A stretch of DNA of 8,428 bases from JBBQIY01 sp964553035 (GCA_964553035.1 CAZKJH010000147.1:1-8428), one strand, 5' to 3'. Shown: positions 1-7,099, counted from the first letter of the stretch. Numbers and translations are program-made. Notes: a model not told the origin generated them from the sequence alone.

Positions 1-11
1 GGGTGACATAA

Positions 12-102
12 GCCCTCCGGCGGACGAGCAGGGCCTCTTTTGACTGGACCAACATATCCCGCCCAGGGGCACGTGTAACTTGCCCTCCGGCGGACGAGCA
101 GG
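12..102. repeat. 21-nt direct repeat, two copies, 70-nt period
   Basis: An identical 21-nt GC-rich word (gccctccggcgg... ending in gagcagg) occurs at 12-32 and 82-102, separated by 49 nt of unrelated sequence. In the first copy the ends can pair (gccct 12-16 with agggc 30-34) around a 13-nt loop. The second copy loses this pairing at positions 103-104. The first copy is close to the window edge, so the array may continue upstream. The 49-nt spacer and only two visible copies make CRISPR unlikely, and a dispersed intergenic repeat family fits better. Confidence 0.75.
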
Positions 103-116
103 TGCTGATCCGTCCT

Positions 117-248
117 CTAGTACTCTGTACAGCGCGTATTGGTAAGACAAGATTACAAGATTTACAAGATTAAGTTCTTGGTTTCAATATTGTTAATCAT
201 GTACTCTACCTGAAAATTACCGTCATTTCTGCCTGTACAATGTACTAG
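117..248. repeat. Imperfect 16-bp inverted repeat around AT-rich core
   Basis: The arms at 117-132 (ctagtactctgtacag) and 233-248 are reverse complements at 14 of 16 positions, with the two mismatches at pairs 124/241 and 125/240. Each arm is itself nearly palindromic around gtac. The 100-nt interior is AT-rich and holds the acaagatt tandem tract and a second gtactct copy at 201-207. A separate perfect 10-bp pair, 148-157 with 260-269, interleaves with it. Ends of a small non-autonomous element, or binding sites for a palindrome-recognising protein, are both possible. Nothing here identifies which. Confidence 0.5.
147..171. repeat. Tandem acaagatt(t) tract, three units
   Basis: Three head-to-tail units of acaagatt, acaagattt and acaagatt cover 147-171. 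The pattern recalls degenerate ttacaggatt-type tandem tracts that I remember from intergenic DNA of many environmental bacteria, but that link is from memory. No gene or promoter function can be assigned. Part of the tract (148-157) also pairs perfectly with 260-269. Confidence 0.6.
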
Positions 249-319
249 CCTGATGCGAATGTAATCTTGAACTTTTGGGCGAGATTACGGTGACATCGTT
301 GCACGAGAACAGGCAGGCT

Positions 320-339
320 ACCTTTGACGTAGCAAAGGT
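320..339. other. Small perfect hairpin in the intergenic region
   Basis: Acctttg (320-326) and caaaggt (333-339) form a perfect 7-bp stem with the 6-nt loop acgtag. An alternative, mutually exclusive 5-bp stem pairs gctac (317-321) with gtagc (329-333). No T-run follows on the plus strand and no A-run precedes it, so it is not a standard rho-independent terminator on either strand. It could be part of a structured RNA or repeat, or chance. Confidence 0.35.
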
Positions 340-363
340 GTCAGTGCACAGGAAAGATTCATC

Positions 364-450
364 ATGCTCCCAGTGTGTCAAGTCTCTACCCCCTTTCTCT
401 CGGCTAGGGCCTAACACCTACTCGCGCTACCGCGTTTATGCTCCCAGTGT
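364..450. repeat. 13-nt direct repeat, two copies, 74-nt period
   Basis: Atgctcccagtgt occurs exactly at 364-376 and 438-450. The second copy is preceded by accgcgtttatg, which partly recurs as accgcgttatg at 484-494. The area from 364 to 556 therefore appears to be built from short duplicated words. The 74-nt period is close to, but not the same as, the 70-nt period of the repeat at 12-102, and the sequences are unrelated. Confidence 0.55.
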
Positions 451-486
451 TGGTGGCATCCTGCTCAAAGGTGACTTGCTCAAACC

Positions 487-570
487 GCGTTATGTTGCGT
501 CTTTAAAATCAATTATCCCTAAAATGAAGAGAAATGGTTTCCACGCAACATAACGCCGCTCGCAACATAA
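487..570. repeat. 14-bp perfect inverted repeat with a third half-copy
   Basis: Gcgttatgttgcgt (487-500) is the exact reverse complement of acgcaacataacgc (543-556), around a 42-nt AT-rich core. A further direct copy of cgcaacataa lies at 561-570, 17 nt after the matching part of the right arm (544-553). The 70-bp unit could be a very small inverted-repeat element or a large stem-loop. No flanking target-site duplication is obvious. Short cgacaaag words (573-580 and 585-592) follow directly. Confidence 0.65.
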
Positions 571-670
571 GTCGACAAAGTTCGCGACAAAGGGATCGCA
601 ATGGCACGATCTAAGGGCGGTGCTTCACTATCTCATAGGTCAGGATTGTGCAAGATGAAAATTGGTTTTG

Positions 671-703
671 TGCATGGCTTTTCGGTTGTTTGCATGGTAT
701 TAT
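671..703 (+). promoter_or_regulatory. Possible operator/promoter of gene 1 (TGCATGG repeats)
   Basis: The heptamer tgcatgg occurs at 671-677 and 691-697, exactly 20 nt (about two helical turns) apart. The second copy directly precedes tattat (698-703), a plausible -10 hexamer, about 24 nt before the start codon of gene 1. No good -35 hexamer lies 16-18 nt upstream of it, as would suit an activator-dependent promoter. Same-face direct repeats at this spacing are typical of AraC-type activators, but no regulator gene is in the window and the assignment is tentative. Confidence 0.25.
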
Positions 704-713
704 TAAGAACCTT

Positions 714-719
714 AAGGAG
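714..719 (+). promoter_or_regulatory. Shine-Dalgarno sequence of gene 1
   Basis: Aaggag lies 7 nt before the ATG at 727. It decides the start of gene 1: the in-frame ATGs at 601 and 655 lack an equally good site, and starting at 727 puts a conventional signal peptide at the N-terminus. Confidence 0.85.
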
Positions 720-726
720 AGAAAAA

Positions 727-3192
727 ATGAAAACGCAGAAAATTGGACAGTGGAGATGGTGGTTGGGTCTTGTCGTGTGCACAGGCTTCTGTCTGCCTTC
801 TTCAGGAGAAGTGTTCATTGTCAAGGATGGCAAACCACAATCGGAGATCGTTATTTCGGAGATGCCGCCGCGCATGACTAAGCTGGCAGCCAACGAACTG
901 CAAACCTATATTGAAAAGATCACCGGCACCACGCTTCCTGTCGTCACGCAACCGACGAAGGGGGTTCCAGTACAGATCTATGTTGGGCAAAGCGCACACA
1001 CTGACCGTCTGAATGTGAAGGACGACGGATTGAAGTATGACGCCTTCCGCATGGTGTCCGGCCCCAGTTGGCTGATTCTGCTCGGACGCGACAGCGATTT
1101 CCAGGAGCCGCATACGTACATCAAATCAGGAGAAAGAGGACAGCAAAACTACGAGGAGTGGGATAAATTGACGGGTGGGACGTTCGACAACCCGATGGCC
1201 GCAGCGCCCTATTATGACTTCAATCCAGGCCTTAAGCTCTCGGCCTCCGATCAACGCGGCTCGTTGAATGCCGTGTATGAATTCCTGCGAATGCAGGGCG
1301 TGCGCTGGTTTTCCCCGGGTGAGATTGGAGAGGTTGTGCCTCGTGCGGCCAGCATCGCCGTGCCGAAGCTCGACACCACCGTTCGTCCTGATTTTCCGCT
1401 CCGCAACCTCTCCATCATGTACAATGATTTCGGACGCGGTTCGGCGGACTACATCATGTGGCAATTGCGCCTGGGAGTCGGTGGCGGCAAGGAGCTGGTC
1501 GGGATCGGCAGTGGGTTTGGGCACGGCATGAGAAACGTGCACTGTCGCAACAAGGCGCATCCGGAATGGTTCGCACTCCTCGAAGGCAAGCGGGCGACGA
1601 ACACCGCCTACGGACAGGGCGAACCCTGCCTTTCGTCGGAAGGACTTTACGAGGCTACGCTGAAGTACGCTCAGGCTTTATCCCGGATTTATCCCGATCA
1701 GCGAATGATAGATTTGGGGCCGATCGATGGCTACGGCAATCTGTGCCAGTGCGACCTGTGCAAGGATAAGGGGACCTTCGACCGGGGCTGGAATGGTCGC
1801 ATGTCGGACTATGTGTGGGGCTTCGTCAATCGTGTGGCCACGGAATTATACAAGACGAATCCGGATCGCGTAGTGAACATGGTGGCGTATTCCGGATACC
1901 AGTTGCCGCCGCTGAACATTGAGAAGATGAGCCCCAACGTGACGGTCACCATCTGCCGATGGCGGAGCGAGTTCGGGGACAAGGAGAAGCGGGATGGGTT
2001 CCGTAAACTCACCGAGAGCTGGCTGGAGAAGTTGCCATCAAAGGAAATCTATATCTGGGATTATTACCTACACAGTCGGCCTAACGGCTCTTGGGAGGGC
2101 GTTCCGGTTTACTTTCCCCACCTGATTGCCGAGGATCTGAGTTATCTCAAGGGCAAGTCCAAGGGCGAATTCATCGAAATTCAGGAATACTGGCGCGATT
2201 CCAAGTTGAAATGGAGTGCCATGGCCGCCAACCATCTCAACGTTTACGTTACCGCTCAGCTCTATTGGAATGCAGACCAAAATCTGGATGCGGTGTTGGC
2301 GGACTACTACGAGAAGTTCTACGGTCCGGTTGCGGCGGAGATGAAAGCTTTTGTCGACTACGCGGAAGCAAACTGGACAGTTGCTCCTAAGGACGCGAAA
2401 GTCATTGATCAGCTTGCTGCGCTGCTCACGGCCGCGCAGAAGAAGGCCGGCGACACGATTTACGGCAAGCGCGTTGAGATGCAGTCCGCCTTCATACAGC
2501 CGCTGATCGACAGACGTGATACCATTGCGGTGGGGCGCAAGGGTGTACCGGTGATGCTGGCCAAGAAGCAGGATAAGGCCGACTTGACACTCGACGGAAA
2601 GCTCGATGATCCTTTCTGGAAGGATGCGGAAGCATATCCGCTGCGTGATCTGGAGAACGGCAATGCACCTGAGCATCTGGGCTCGGTCAAGGCCGTTTGG
2701 GCCGAGGACAGCCTGTATCTGGGAATTGTGTGCGAGGACTCGCATATGAAGAGCCTTAATATCGGTTCCAAGGAGGATGAGAACACGAACATTCTCAACG
2801 GCGACAATGTTGAACTGCTGATCGAAACACAGACGCATTCCTACTACCAAATTGGCATCAGTCCGTCTGGAGCGATGGTCGATCTGGACCGAAAGGGAGG
2901 GATCAATACCTTGTGGTCTTCGCAGGCGAAGGTGGCAGCTCACGTCGGGGACAATACTTGGACACTAGAAGTCAGGCTGCCAGCCGCAGGCGCCTCGCAA
3001 GAATCGCTTGATTCGCTGCACGGCATCTCGGGCGACATACCAACAGAAGAGCAGCCGTGGTTCATCAATGTCTGCCGCCAGCGATTGCGTGGCGAGGCAA
3101 GGGAACTATCGGCATTCTCGCCGACCGGGTCAGCGGCTTCATTCCATGTAGTAAACAAATTCGGAAAACTTGAGATCAACGATGCAAAATAA
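727..3192 (+). CDS. Secreted DUF4838 protein with C-terminal CBM9-like domain
   Basis: This encodes about 821 residues, probably an extracytoplasmic glycan-active protein. Residues 1-27 form a signal peptide (basic/aromatic start, then WLGLVVCTGFCLPSSG) with no lipobox. Residues 28-125 resemble the alpha/beta domain preceding the barrel in GH20 and GH67 enzymes (KLAANELQTYIEKITG). Around 177-205 is the conserved RGSLNAVYEFLRMQGVRWF segment. The DUF4838 core spans about 250-590, with GFGHG (263-267), HPEWFALLEGKR from 278, and PIDGYGN followed by a C-x-C-x2-C motif (Cys340, 342, 345). A YGPVAAEM segment lies near the core's end. From about 617 a CBM9-like domain opens with LTLDGKLDDPFW. Asp334 and Glu487 are candidate catalytic acids by position only (inference). 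It is followed after 33 nt by a second DUF4838 gene. I am confident of the domains. The reaction is unknown, with uronic acid or amino-sugar glycoside cleavage as guesses from fold similarity. The start could be upstream at 601 or 655 but is unlikely there. Confidence 0.88.
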   Translation: MKTQKIGQWRWWLGLVVCTGFCLPSSGEVFIVKDGKPQSEIVISEMPPRMTKLAANELQTYIEKITGTTLPVVTQPTKGVPVQIYVGQSAHTDRLNVKDDGLKYDAFRMVSGPSWLILLGRDSDFQEPHTYIKSGERGQQNYEEWDKLTGGTFDNPMAAAPYYDFNPGLKLSASDQRGSLNAVYEFLRMQGVRWFSPGEIGEVVPRAASIAVPKLDTTVRPDFPLRNLSIMYNDFGRGSADYIMWQLRLGVGGGKELVGIGSGFGHGMRNVHCRNKAHPEWFALLEGKRATNTAYGQGEPCLSSEGLYEATLKYAQALSRIYPDQRMIDLGPIDGYGNLCQCDLCKDKGTFDRGWNGRMSDYVWGFVNRVATELYKTNPDRVVNMVAYSGYQLPPLNIEKMSPNVTVTICRWRSEFGDKEKRDGFRKLTESWLEKLPSKEIYIWDYYLHSRPNGSWEGVPVYFPHLIAEDLSYLKGKSKGEFIEIQEYWRDSKLKWSAMAANHLNVYVTAQLYWNADQNLDAVLADYYEKFYGPVAAEMKAFVDYAEANWTVAPKDAKVIDQLAALLTAAQKKAGDTIYGKRVEMQSAFIQPLIDRRDTIAVGRKGVPVMLAKKQDKADLTLDGKLDDPFWKDAEAYPLRDLENGNAPEHLGSVKAVWAEDSLYLGIVCEDSHMKSLNIGSKEDENTNILNGDNVELLIETQTHSYYQIGISPSGAMVDLDRKGGINTLWSSQAKVAAHVGDNTWTLEVRLPAAGASQESLDSLHGISGDIPTEEQPWFINVCRQRLRGEARELSAFSPTGSAASFHVVNKFGKLEINDAK

Positions 3193-3210
3193 ACTAGCCC
3201 GTCTGTTGAG

Positions 3211-3216
3211 AAGGAG
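3211..3216 (+). promoter_or_regulatory. Shine-Dalgarno sequence of gene 2
   Basis: Aaggag lies 9 nt before the ATG at 3226, within the 33-nt gap after gene 1. There is no room for a terminator and promoter in the gap, which supports co-transcription of the two genes. Confidence 0.85.
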
Positions 3217-3225
3217 ACTCACAAA

Positions 3226-6200
3226 ATGAAAAAGATATTGGGACTGACCCTTTTTTCAGCCCTGCTGTGTTTCACTACTGTGCGAGTTGATGCTGCAGAA
3301 AATACTAAGCCCGATGTGGGTGAAGCTCCGCAGGTGGTTGCGAATTCAGCAGAAGGAAAAGTCGAGGCTTCTCTTGTCAGGATGCGTGAACTTGTGAAGT
3401 CGCGCAAATGGGCTGAACTGATCGAACAGTTCAAGGACGAGGATCTTGCAGCCTGGACAGCAGGCTTCAAGGATAAAAGTGTCGCAACCGTGAAGGTTGC
3501 GGAGGCTTCCCATCAGCGAGGGCTCGCGTATATAGGCATCAAGGACGGTGCAAAAGCTGAAAATGATTTCAAACTTGCGGTGGCGCTGTTACCGACCAAA
3601 GGTGATTACTGGTTCAATCTTGCCGATGCATACGTGCTCCTGAAAGATGATCCGAAGGCTGTTGATGCCTACAACAAGGCATTCGAGTGTGCCGGAAAAT
3701 CCAACAACTTTTGGATGCCGTTAAGTGCTACCATCAATTCGGCATCAATCTTCCTTAAACAGGAGAAGTATCAGGAAGCGATTGAGGTGATGAAGCGATA
3801 TGACGACAACGATATCAAGGAGATGGCTCCGGTGTGGGGGGATAGGATGCGTGCCGTCAATGAGCAGATCAATGTCAAATTTGGCGATCAACTCAATTCC
3901 ATGCTGGTGGTTTTGTCCGATAATGGAAAGTCGGACTACCAGATCATCGTACCCGAGAACTATCCGACTCCTGCCATTGAGGCGGACATGACGCAGGTGG
4001 CGCGTCTTGTCCAGACTGCATTCAAAGCCAACGGTGCTGATCTGTCGGTTGTGACAGAATCTGCACGCGATACTGCCAAACCAGGAATTTTTCTTGGTGA
4101 CACCGAATTCGCGCGAGCCAATGGCGTCGACATTGCGCAGCTCAAGGATTGGAGCTATGTTTTTAAAGCGATTGGACGTGACATCATTATCGTCGGCCGC
4201 GATGAATCCGCACCGGGGAGAGGGGTGGATACCCCTGATGCATCTGGTTTCGATAGGATCGGAACTGCGAAAGCGGCAACGGACTTCCTGCAAAGCTATG
4301 CCGGGACGCGATTTCTTTATCCCGACAATAGTGCATGGAGTACGCTTGCGAGTGTCGCTAATGTCGACCTGCTCGCAACGCCAACCATCGAATATCTCCC
4401 GACACCCAAGATTGCGGTGCCTTTGAATCTCGACATCAAGAAAACCCCCGTCCTAGAGTATGATGTTGCCTCTCCTCCCACTACCGGCTTCTATCGTCTG
4501 GCACAGAATCGATTTCCGGTGGTTGACTCCACGTTTGGCGGACACACCTGGCATCGCGCAATCCCGTCCGATGAGGCGACTTTCGCCGCCCATCCCGAAT
4601 ACTTCGCTCTGCTCGGTGGCAAGCGGGTTGTAACCGGCGGCGGAGCGCAGGTGCAGTACTGTATTTCCAACCCCGATGTACAGGATCTCCTTTACAAGGA
4701 TCTTGAGAAGCATTTCAAGATGGGTTATCAGGTTACTGATCTCGGACAACCCGACGGATTCCGCGGATGTCAATGTGATTCCTGTAAGCAACTATTCAAT
4801 ACCGGTTCCGACTGGAGTGAAAAAGTCTGGATCCTCCACCGCAATCTTGCTGAACGCGCCTATAAGGAATTTCCAGATCGCATCGTCTCTATCGCCGTCT
4901 ACGCAATCACAGAAACGCTTCCCAAGACCTTTCAATCGTTTCCGCCAAATGTACGGCTTATGCTCTGTGGCACCAAGGACTCGGATTTCAGAGACTGGAA
5001 AAACTTCGGAGCACCACAGGGATTTTCGACCTATCTCTATTATTGGTGCCCGAACATGATGCCGCGCTACTTTCCAATGCGGACACCTCTCTACGTCGAA
5101 ACCGCGGCCAACAGGTTGATGGCGGCCAATGTCCACTCCATCAGCCGCGATGGAAACGGCGGTATCGCCTACGGTCTGGAAGGACCTACCTACTACACCA
5201 TGGGACGCATGTTCGATGGCCCTGGCATCCACACCGCCAAGGAACTCGTTATTGAGTTTGTTAATGCAGCCTTCGGTAAATCCGCACCGGCCATGATGAG
5301 TTTCTACGATCAGCTTTACAAGTCTCTGGAAATTTATTCCCGCTATATGGCTACGCGTGAGGATGGGTGGAGCTACATTGACATCTATGGCCGCGGCCAC
5401 AAACATCTTTCCAATCCTGAGGGCATCATCGCGTTCCTGTACCCCATGGAACTGATCAAAGCACTCGAGAAACAGTTGGCTCTGGCGGAAAATTCCGAAA
5501 ATAGCCCCAAGGTAGAGATGCGTCTGGCACTGGTACGGAGCGAGTTCGATTATCTCAAGGCCGTCGTTAATGCTGTCCATCTCTATAACGCCTATCAGGC
5601 ATCTTCGGATGCTGAATCGCTTGAACGTCTGTTGAAGTCCATTGACGACCTGCGGTCTTTTGTCGACAAGCTGTACGCCAAAGGCAATGGCCTTAAGGGC
5701 TGGGCCTGTTCCATGTTCCCGCCCAATGGGCACAGCGCCGATCATCTCAAACTCAGGTACAACGGGTACCAGGAACCCTACGTGAATTCCTTCCTGAACT
5801 GGGATACCGTTTCAAAACGTCAGGCACCGATGGCCGACGCAAAAAACATGGTCTCCAGCTACGCCAAGGAACCGGTGAAGATCGATTCTCCTCGCTGGGA
5901 TAGCGTCAAGCCCCAAGCACTTTCATCGACGAATCCGTCCAACACCAAGCCCTTGGACACTCAGGTGCGGGTGATGTATGATGATGCCAATTTGTACATC
6001 CGGTTCGATGACGCTCTGCCTCCGGACGCCACTGCGGAAGCGGTCGAGAAGGAACGTGTCGAAGCCTATCTTGTGCCGGTGGTCGGCTCTCCGGTAAGCT
6101 ACCGGTTTTCTGCCGGACTCAATCCGGCCTCTCGAGCCCAGGCGGCGCGCGGTCTTATTGAAGACATGATGAACTTGGACTACGGAAAGTTTGACGCAAT

Positions 6201-7026
6201 GTGGACGTGTGAATGGACGCATACTGCAATTCATGACACTCAGGCAAACCGCTTGTCTGTGATGATGACTATCCCTCTGAAGTCGATTCCTCCGGCAGTA
6301 GCCTCGCCAGACGCAAACTGGTATGTCAACTTCCAACGCACGAACCCTGCAGGTGCCGCAGCAGGAGAGACTTGCGTCTGGTCCGTGATCCCGGGCGGAA
6401 CGGGTATCGAGGATCCGCGCGGCAACGGCGAACTGTCGTTCTCTGGAGAAGGGTCTCCTGCGGGATCGGCGAAGAATCCGATGGAGAAGTGGCGTGACGA
6501 GTACAACGGTAAAATGGGGGATATGCCAGCCGAATGGAAGAAGCTTCCCAACCTGTTGCCGACTCCTCTTGGGCCTTGGTTTTTCCGTCAGGATCCCACA
6601 GAACAGGGAATCAAGGAAAACTGGTTTGCACAAGATGCGACTCCAGCAGAATGGACACCCGTAAAGGTGCCTGGGTTCTGGGCTGAGACTGAAGCCGTCG
6701 GCAACTATCAGGGCATTGGCTGGTATCGTACTAATTTCACGCTGCCAGCAGAATGGAAGGGCAAGTCCCTACGCCTGCTGTTTGGATCTGTCGACGAACA
6801 GGCGTGGATTTACGTCAACGGAAAACTCGTCCGCGAACACAGTGAGAAATCCGAGGGCAAGGAATTTGGATTGCTCTGGGAGGAAGCGTTTACTGCTGAT
6901 GTCTCTCCGGAATCACTTAATTATGGCAAGGACAAAGAGAATGTGCTGGCTGTCCGGGTTAACAATTCGGCCATGAACGGAGGCATCTGGCGTCCAGTGA
7001 TGGGATGCGCGGTGGAGACGAAGTGA
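3226..7026 (+). CDS. Secreted multidomain TPR-DUF4838-CBM9-like-GH2-binding-like protein
   Basis: This encodes 1266 residues. Residues 1 to about 23 are a classic signal peptide (MKKILGLTLFSALL, cleavage near VDA|A). Residues about 95-200 form two or three TPR-like helical repeats (DYWFNLADAYVLLKDDPKAV; EKYQEAIEVMKRY). About 205-430 is the alpha/beta domain that precedes the core. The DUF4838 core (about 430-740) has FGGHTW (437-442), HPEYFALLGGKR, and DLGQPDGFRG followed by C-x-C-x2-C (Cys515, 517, 520). Asp510 and Glu652 match the candidate acids of gene 1. Residues 884-1073 look like a degenerate CBM9-like domain. Residues about 1115-1263 (WYRTNFTLPAEWKGK; AWIYVNGKLV; LAVRVNNS) are a galactose-binding-like beta-sandwich of GH2/beta-galactosidase type. 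It shares motif order with gene 1 but is only a distant paralogue, so probably not functionally redundant. The TPR segment at the N-terminus suggests a protein partner or scaffold. Substrate and reaction are unknown. Confidence 0.88.
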   Translation: MKKILGLTLFSALLCFTTVRVDAAENTKPDVGEAPQVVANSAEGKVEASLVRMRELVKSRKWAELIEQFKDEDLAAWTAGFKDKSVATVKVAEASHQRGLAYIGIKDGAKAENDFKLAVALLPTKGDYWFNLADAYVLLKDDPKAVDAYNKAFECAGKSNNFWMPLSATINSASIFLKQEKYQEAIEVMKRYDDNDIKEMAPVWGDRMRAVNEQINVKFGDQLNSMLVVLSDNGKSDYQIIVPENYPTPAIEADMTQVARLVQTAFKANGADLSVVTESARDTAKPGIFLGDTEFARANGVDIAQLKDWSYVFKAIGRDIIIVGRDESAPGRGVDTPDASGFDRIGTAKAATDFLQSYAGTRFLYPDNSAWSTLASVANVDLLATPTIEYLPTPKIAVPLNLDIKKTPVLEYDVASPPTTGFYRLAQNRFPVVDSTFGGHTWHRAIPSDEATFAAHPEYFALLGGKRVVTGGGAQVQYCISNPDVQDLLYKDLEKHFKMGYQVTDLGQPDGFRGCQCDSCKQLFNTGSDWSEKVWILHRNLAERAYKEFPDRIVSIAVYAITETLPKTFQSFPPNVRLMLCGTKDSDFRDWKNFGAPQGFSTYLYYWCPNMMPRYFPMRTPLYVETAANRLMAANVHSISRDGNGGIAYGLEGPTYYTMGRMFDGPGIHTAKELVIEFVNAAFGKSAPAMMSFYDQLYKSLEIYSRYMATREDGWSYIDIYGRGHKHLSNPEGIIAFLYPMELIKALEKQLALAENSENSPKVEMRLALVRSEFDYLKAVVNAVHLYNAYQASSDAESLERLLKSIDDLRSFVDKLYAKGNGLKGWACSMFPPNGHSADHLKLRYNGYQEPYVNSFLNWDTVSKRQAPMADAKNMVSSYAKEPVKIDSPRWDSVKPQALSSTNPSNTKPLDTQVRVMYDDANLYIRFDDALPPDATAEAVEKERVEAYLVPVVGSPVSYRFSAGLNPASRAQAARGLIEDMMNLDYGKFDAMWTCEWTHTAIHDTQANRLSVMMTIPLKSIPPAVASPDANWYVNFQRTNPAGAAAGETCVWSVIPGGTGIEDPRGNGELSFSGEGSPAGSAKNPMEKWRDEYNGKMGDMPAEWKKLPNLLPTPLGPWFFRQDPTEQGIKENWFAQDATPAEWTPVKVPGFWAETEAVGNYQGIGWYRTNFTLPAEWKGKSLRLLFGSVDEQAWIYVNGKLVREHSEKSEGKEFGLLWEEAFTADVSPESLNYGKDKENVLAVRVNNSAMNGGIWRPVMGCAVETK

Positions 7027-7071
7027 ACTAGGAAGTGCTGAAGTTCGGGAGTGCGACCGACGACCGTTTTT

Positions 7072-7096
7072 TTGACTTATAACGTAAAATTATAAT
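7072..7096 (+). promoter_or_regulatory. Possible promoter just before gene 3
   Basis: The 73-nt gap after gene 2 ends in an AT-rich stretch with ttgact (7072-7077) and a perfect tataat (7091-7096). The spacer between them is 13 nt, shorter than the usual 16-18. The TATAAT ends 3 nt before the ATG at 7100, so transcription from it would give an almost leaderless or slightly truncated message. No Shine-Dalgarno precedes this ATG, unlike genes 1 and 2. The stretch may instead be just an AT-rich, unstructured initiation region. Confidence 0.3.
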
Positions 7097-7099
7097 ACA

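Larger units (their letters stand above)
1..726. other. Gene-free, repeat-rich intergenic region
   Basis: I find no convincing coding region here. The two longest open stretches, about 275-553 on plus and 223-417 on minus, overlap each other, have no good ribosome binding site and encode peptides I do not recognise. What the region does hold is short repeated DNA: a 21-nt direct repeat, an acaagatt tandem tract, inverted repeats with arms at 117-132/233-248 and 487-500/543-556, a hairpin at 320-339 and a 13-nt direct repeat. It reads as an accumulation site for small intergenic repeats, or the remnant of a small mobile element, upstream of the glycan-degradation genes. The promoter of gene 1 must lie in its right-hand end unless transcription enters from further upstream. 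Confidence 0.7.

Noticed and set aside
12..102. CRISPR array
   Set aside because: Only two repeat copies are visible, the repeat is 21 nt with a 49-nt spacer, and no cas gene is present.
223..417. Minus-strand open frame of 64 codons
   Set aside because: It is short, has no recognisable domain and crosses the hairpin and repeat words. I cannot exclude a remnant gene but see no positive support.
409..500. Integron attC-like site (gcctaac at 409-415)
   Set aside because: The matching GTTRRRY box is missing on the right side, and no integrase or cassette gene is present.
275..553. Plus-strand open frame of 92 codons with a TTG start
   Set aside because: It has no ribosome binding site, its product is unrecognisable, it overlaps the inverted and direct repeats, and a minus-strand frame overlaps it. 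More likely chance.
671..697. Sigma-54 type -24/-12 promoter
   Set aside because: The GG and GC pairs are 16 nt apart instead of the required 12.
601..726. N-terminal extension of gene 1 to the ATG at 601 (or 655)
   Set aside because: The added residues would bury the signal peptide, and the best Shine-Dalgarno sits 7 nt before 727.
2068..2943. Long minus-strand frame inside gene 1
   Set aside because: It is a shadow of the conserved plus-strand DUF4838 and CBM9-like coding sequence and has no recognisable product of its own.
7045..7073. Rho-independent terminator after gene 2
   Set aside because: There is a run of seven T (7067-7073), but only a 4-bp stem (tcgg 7045-7048 with ccga 7057-7060) that is separated from the T-run by 6 nt.
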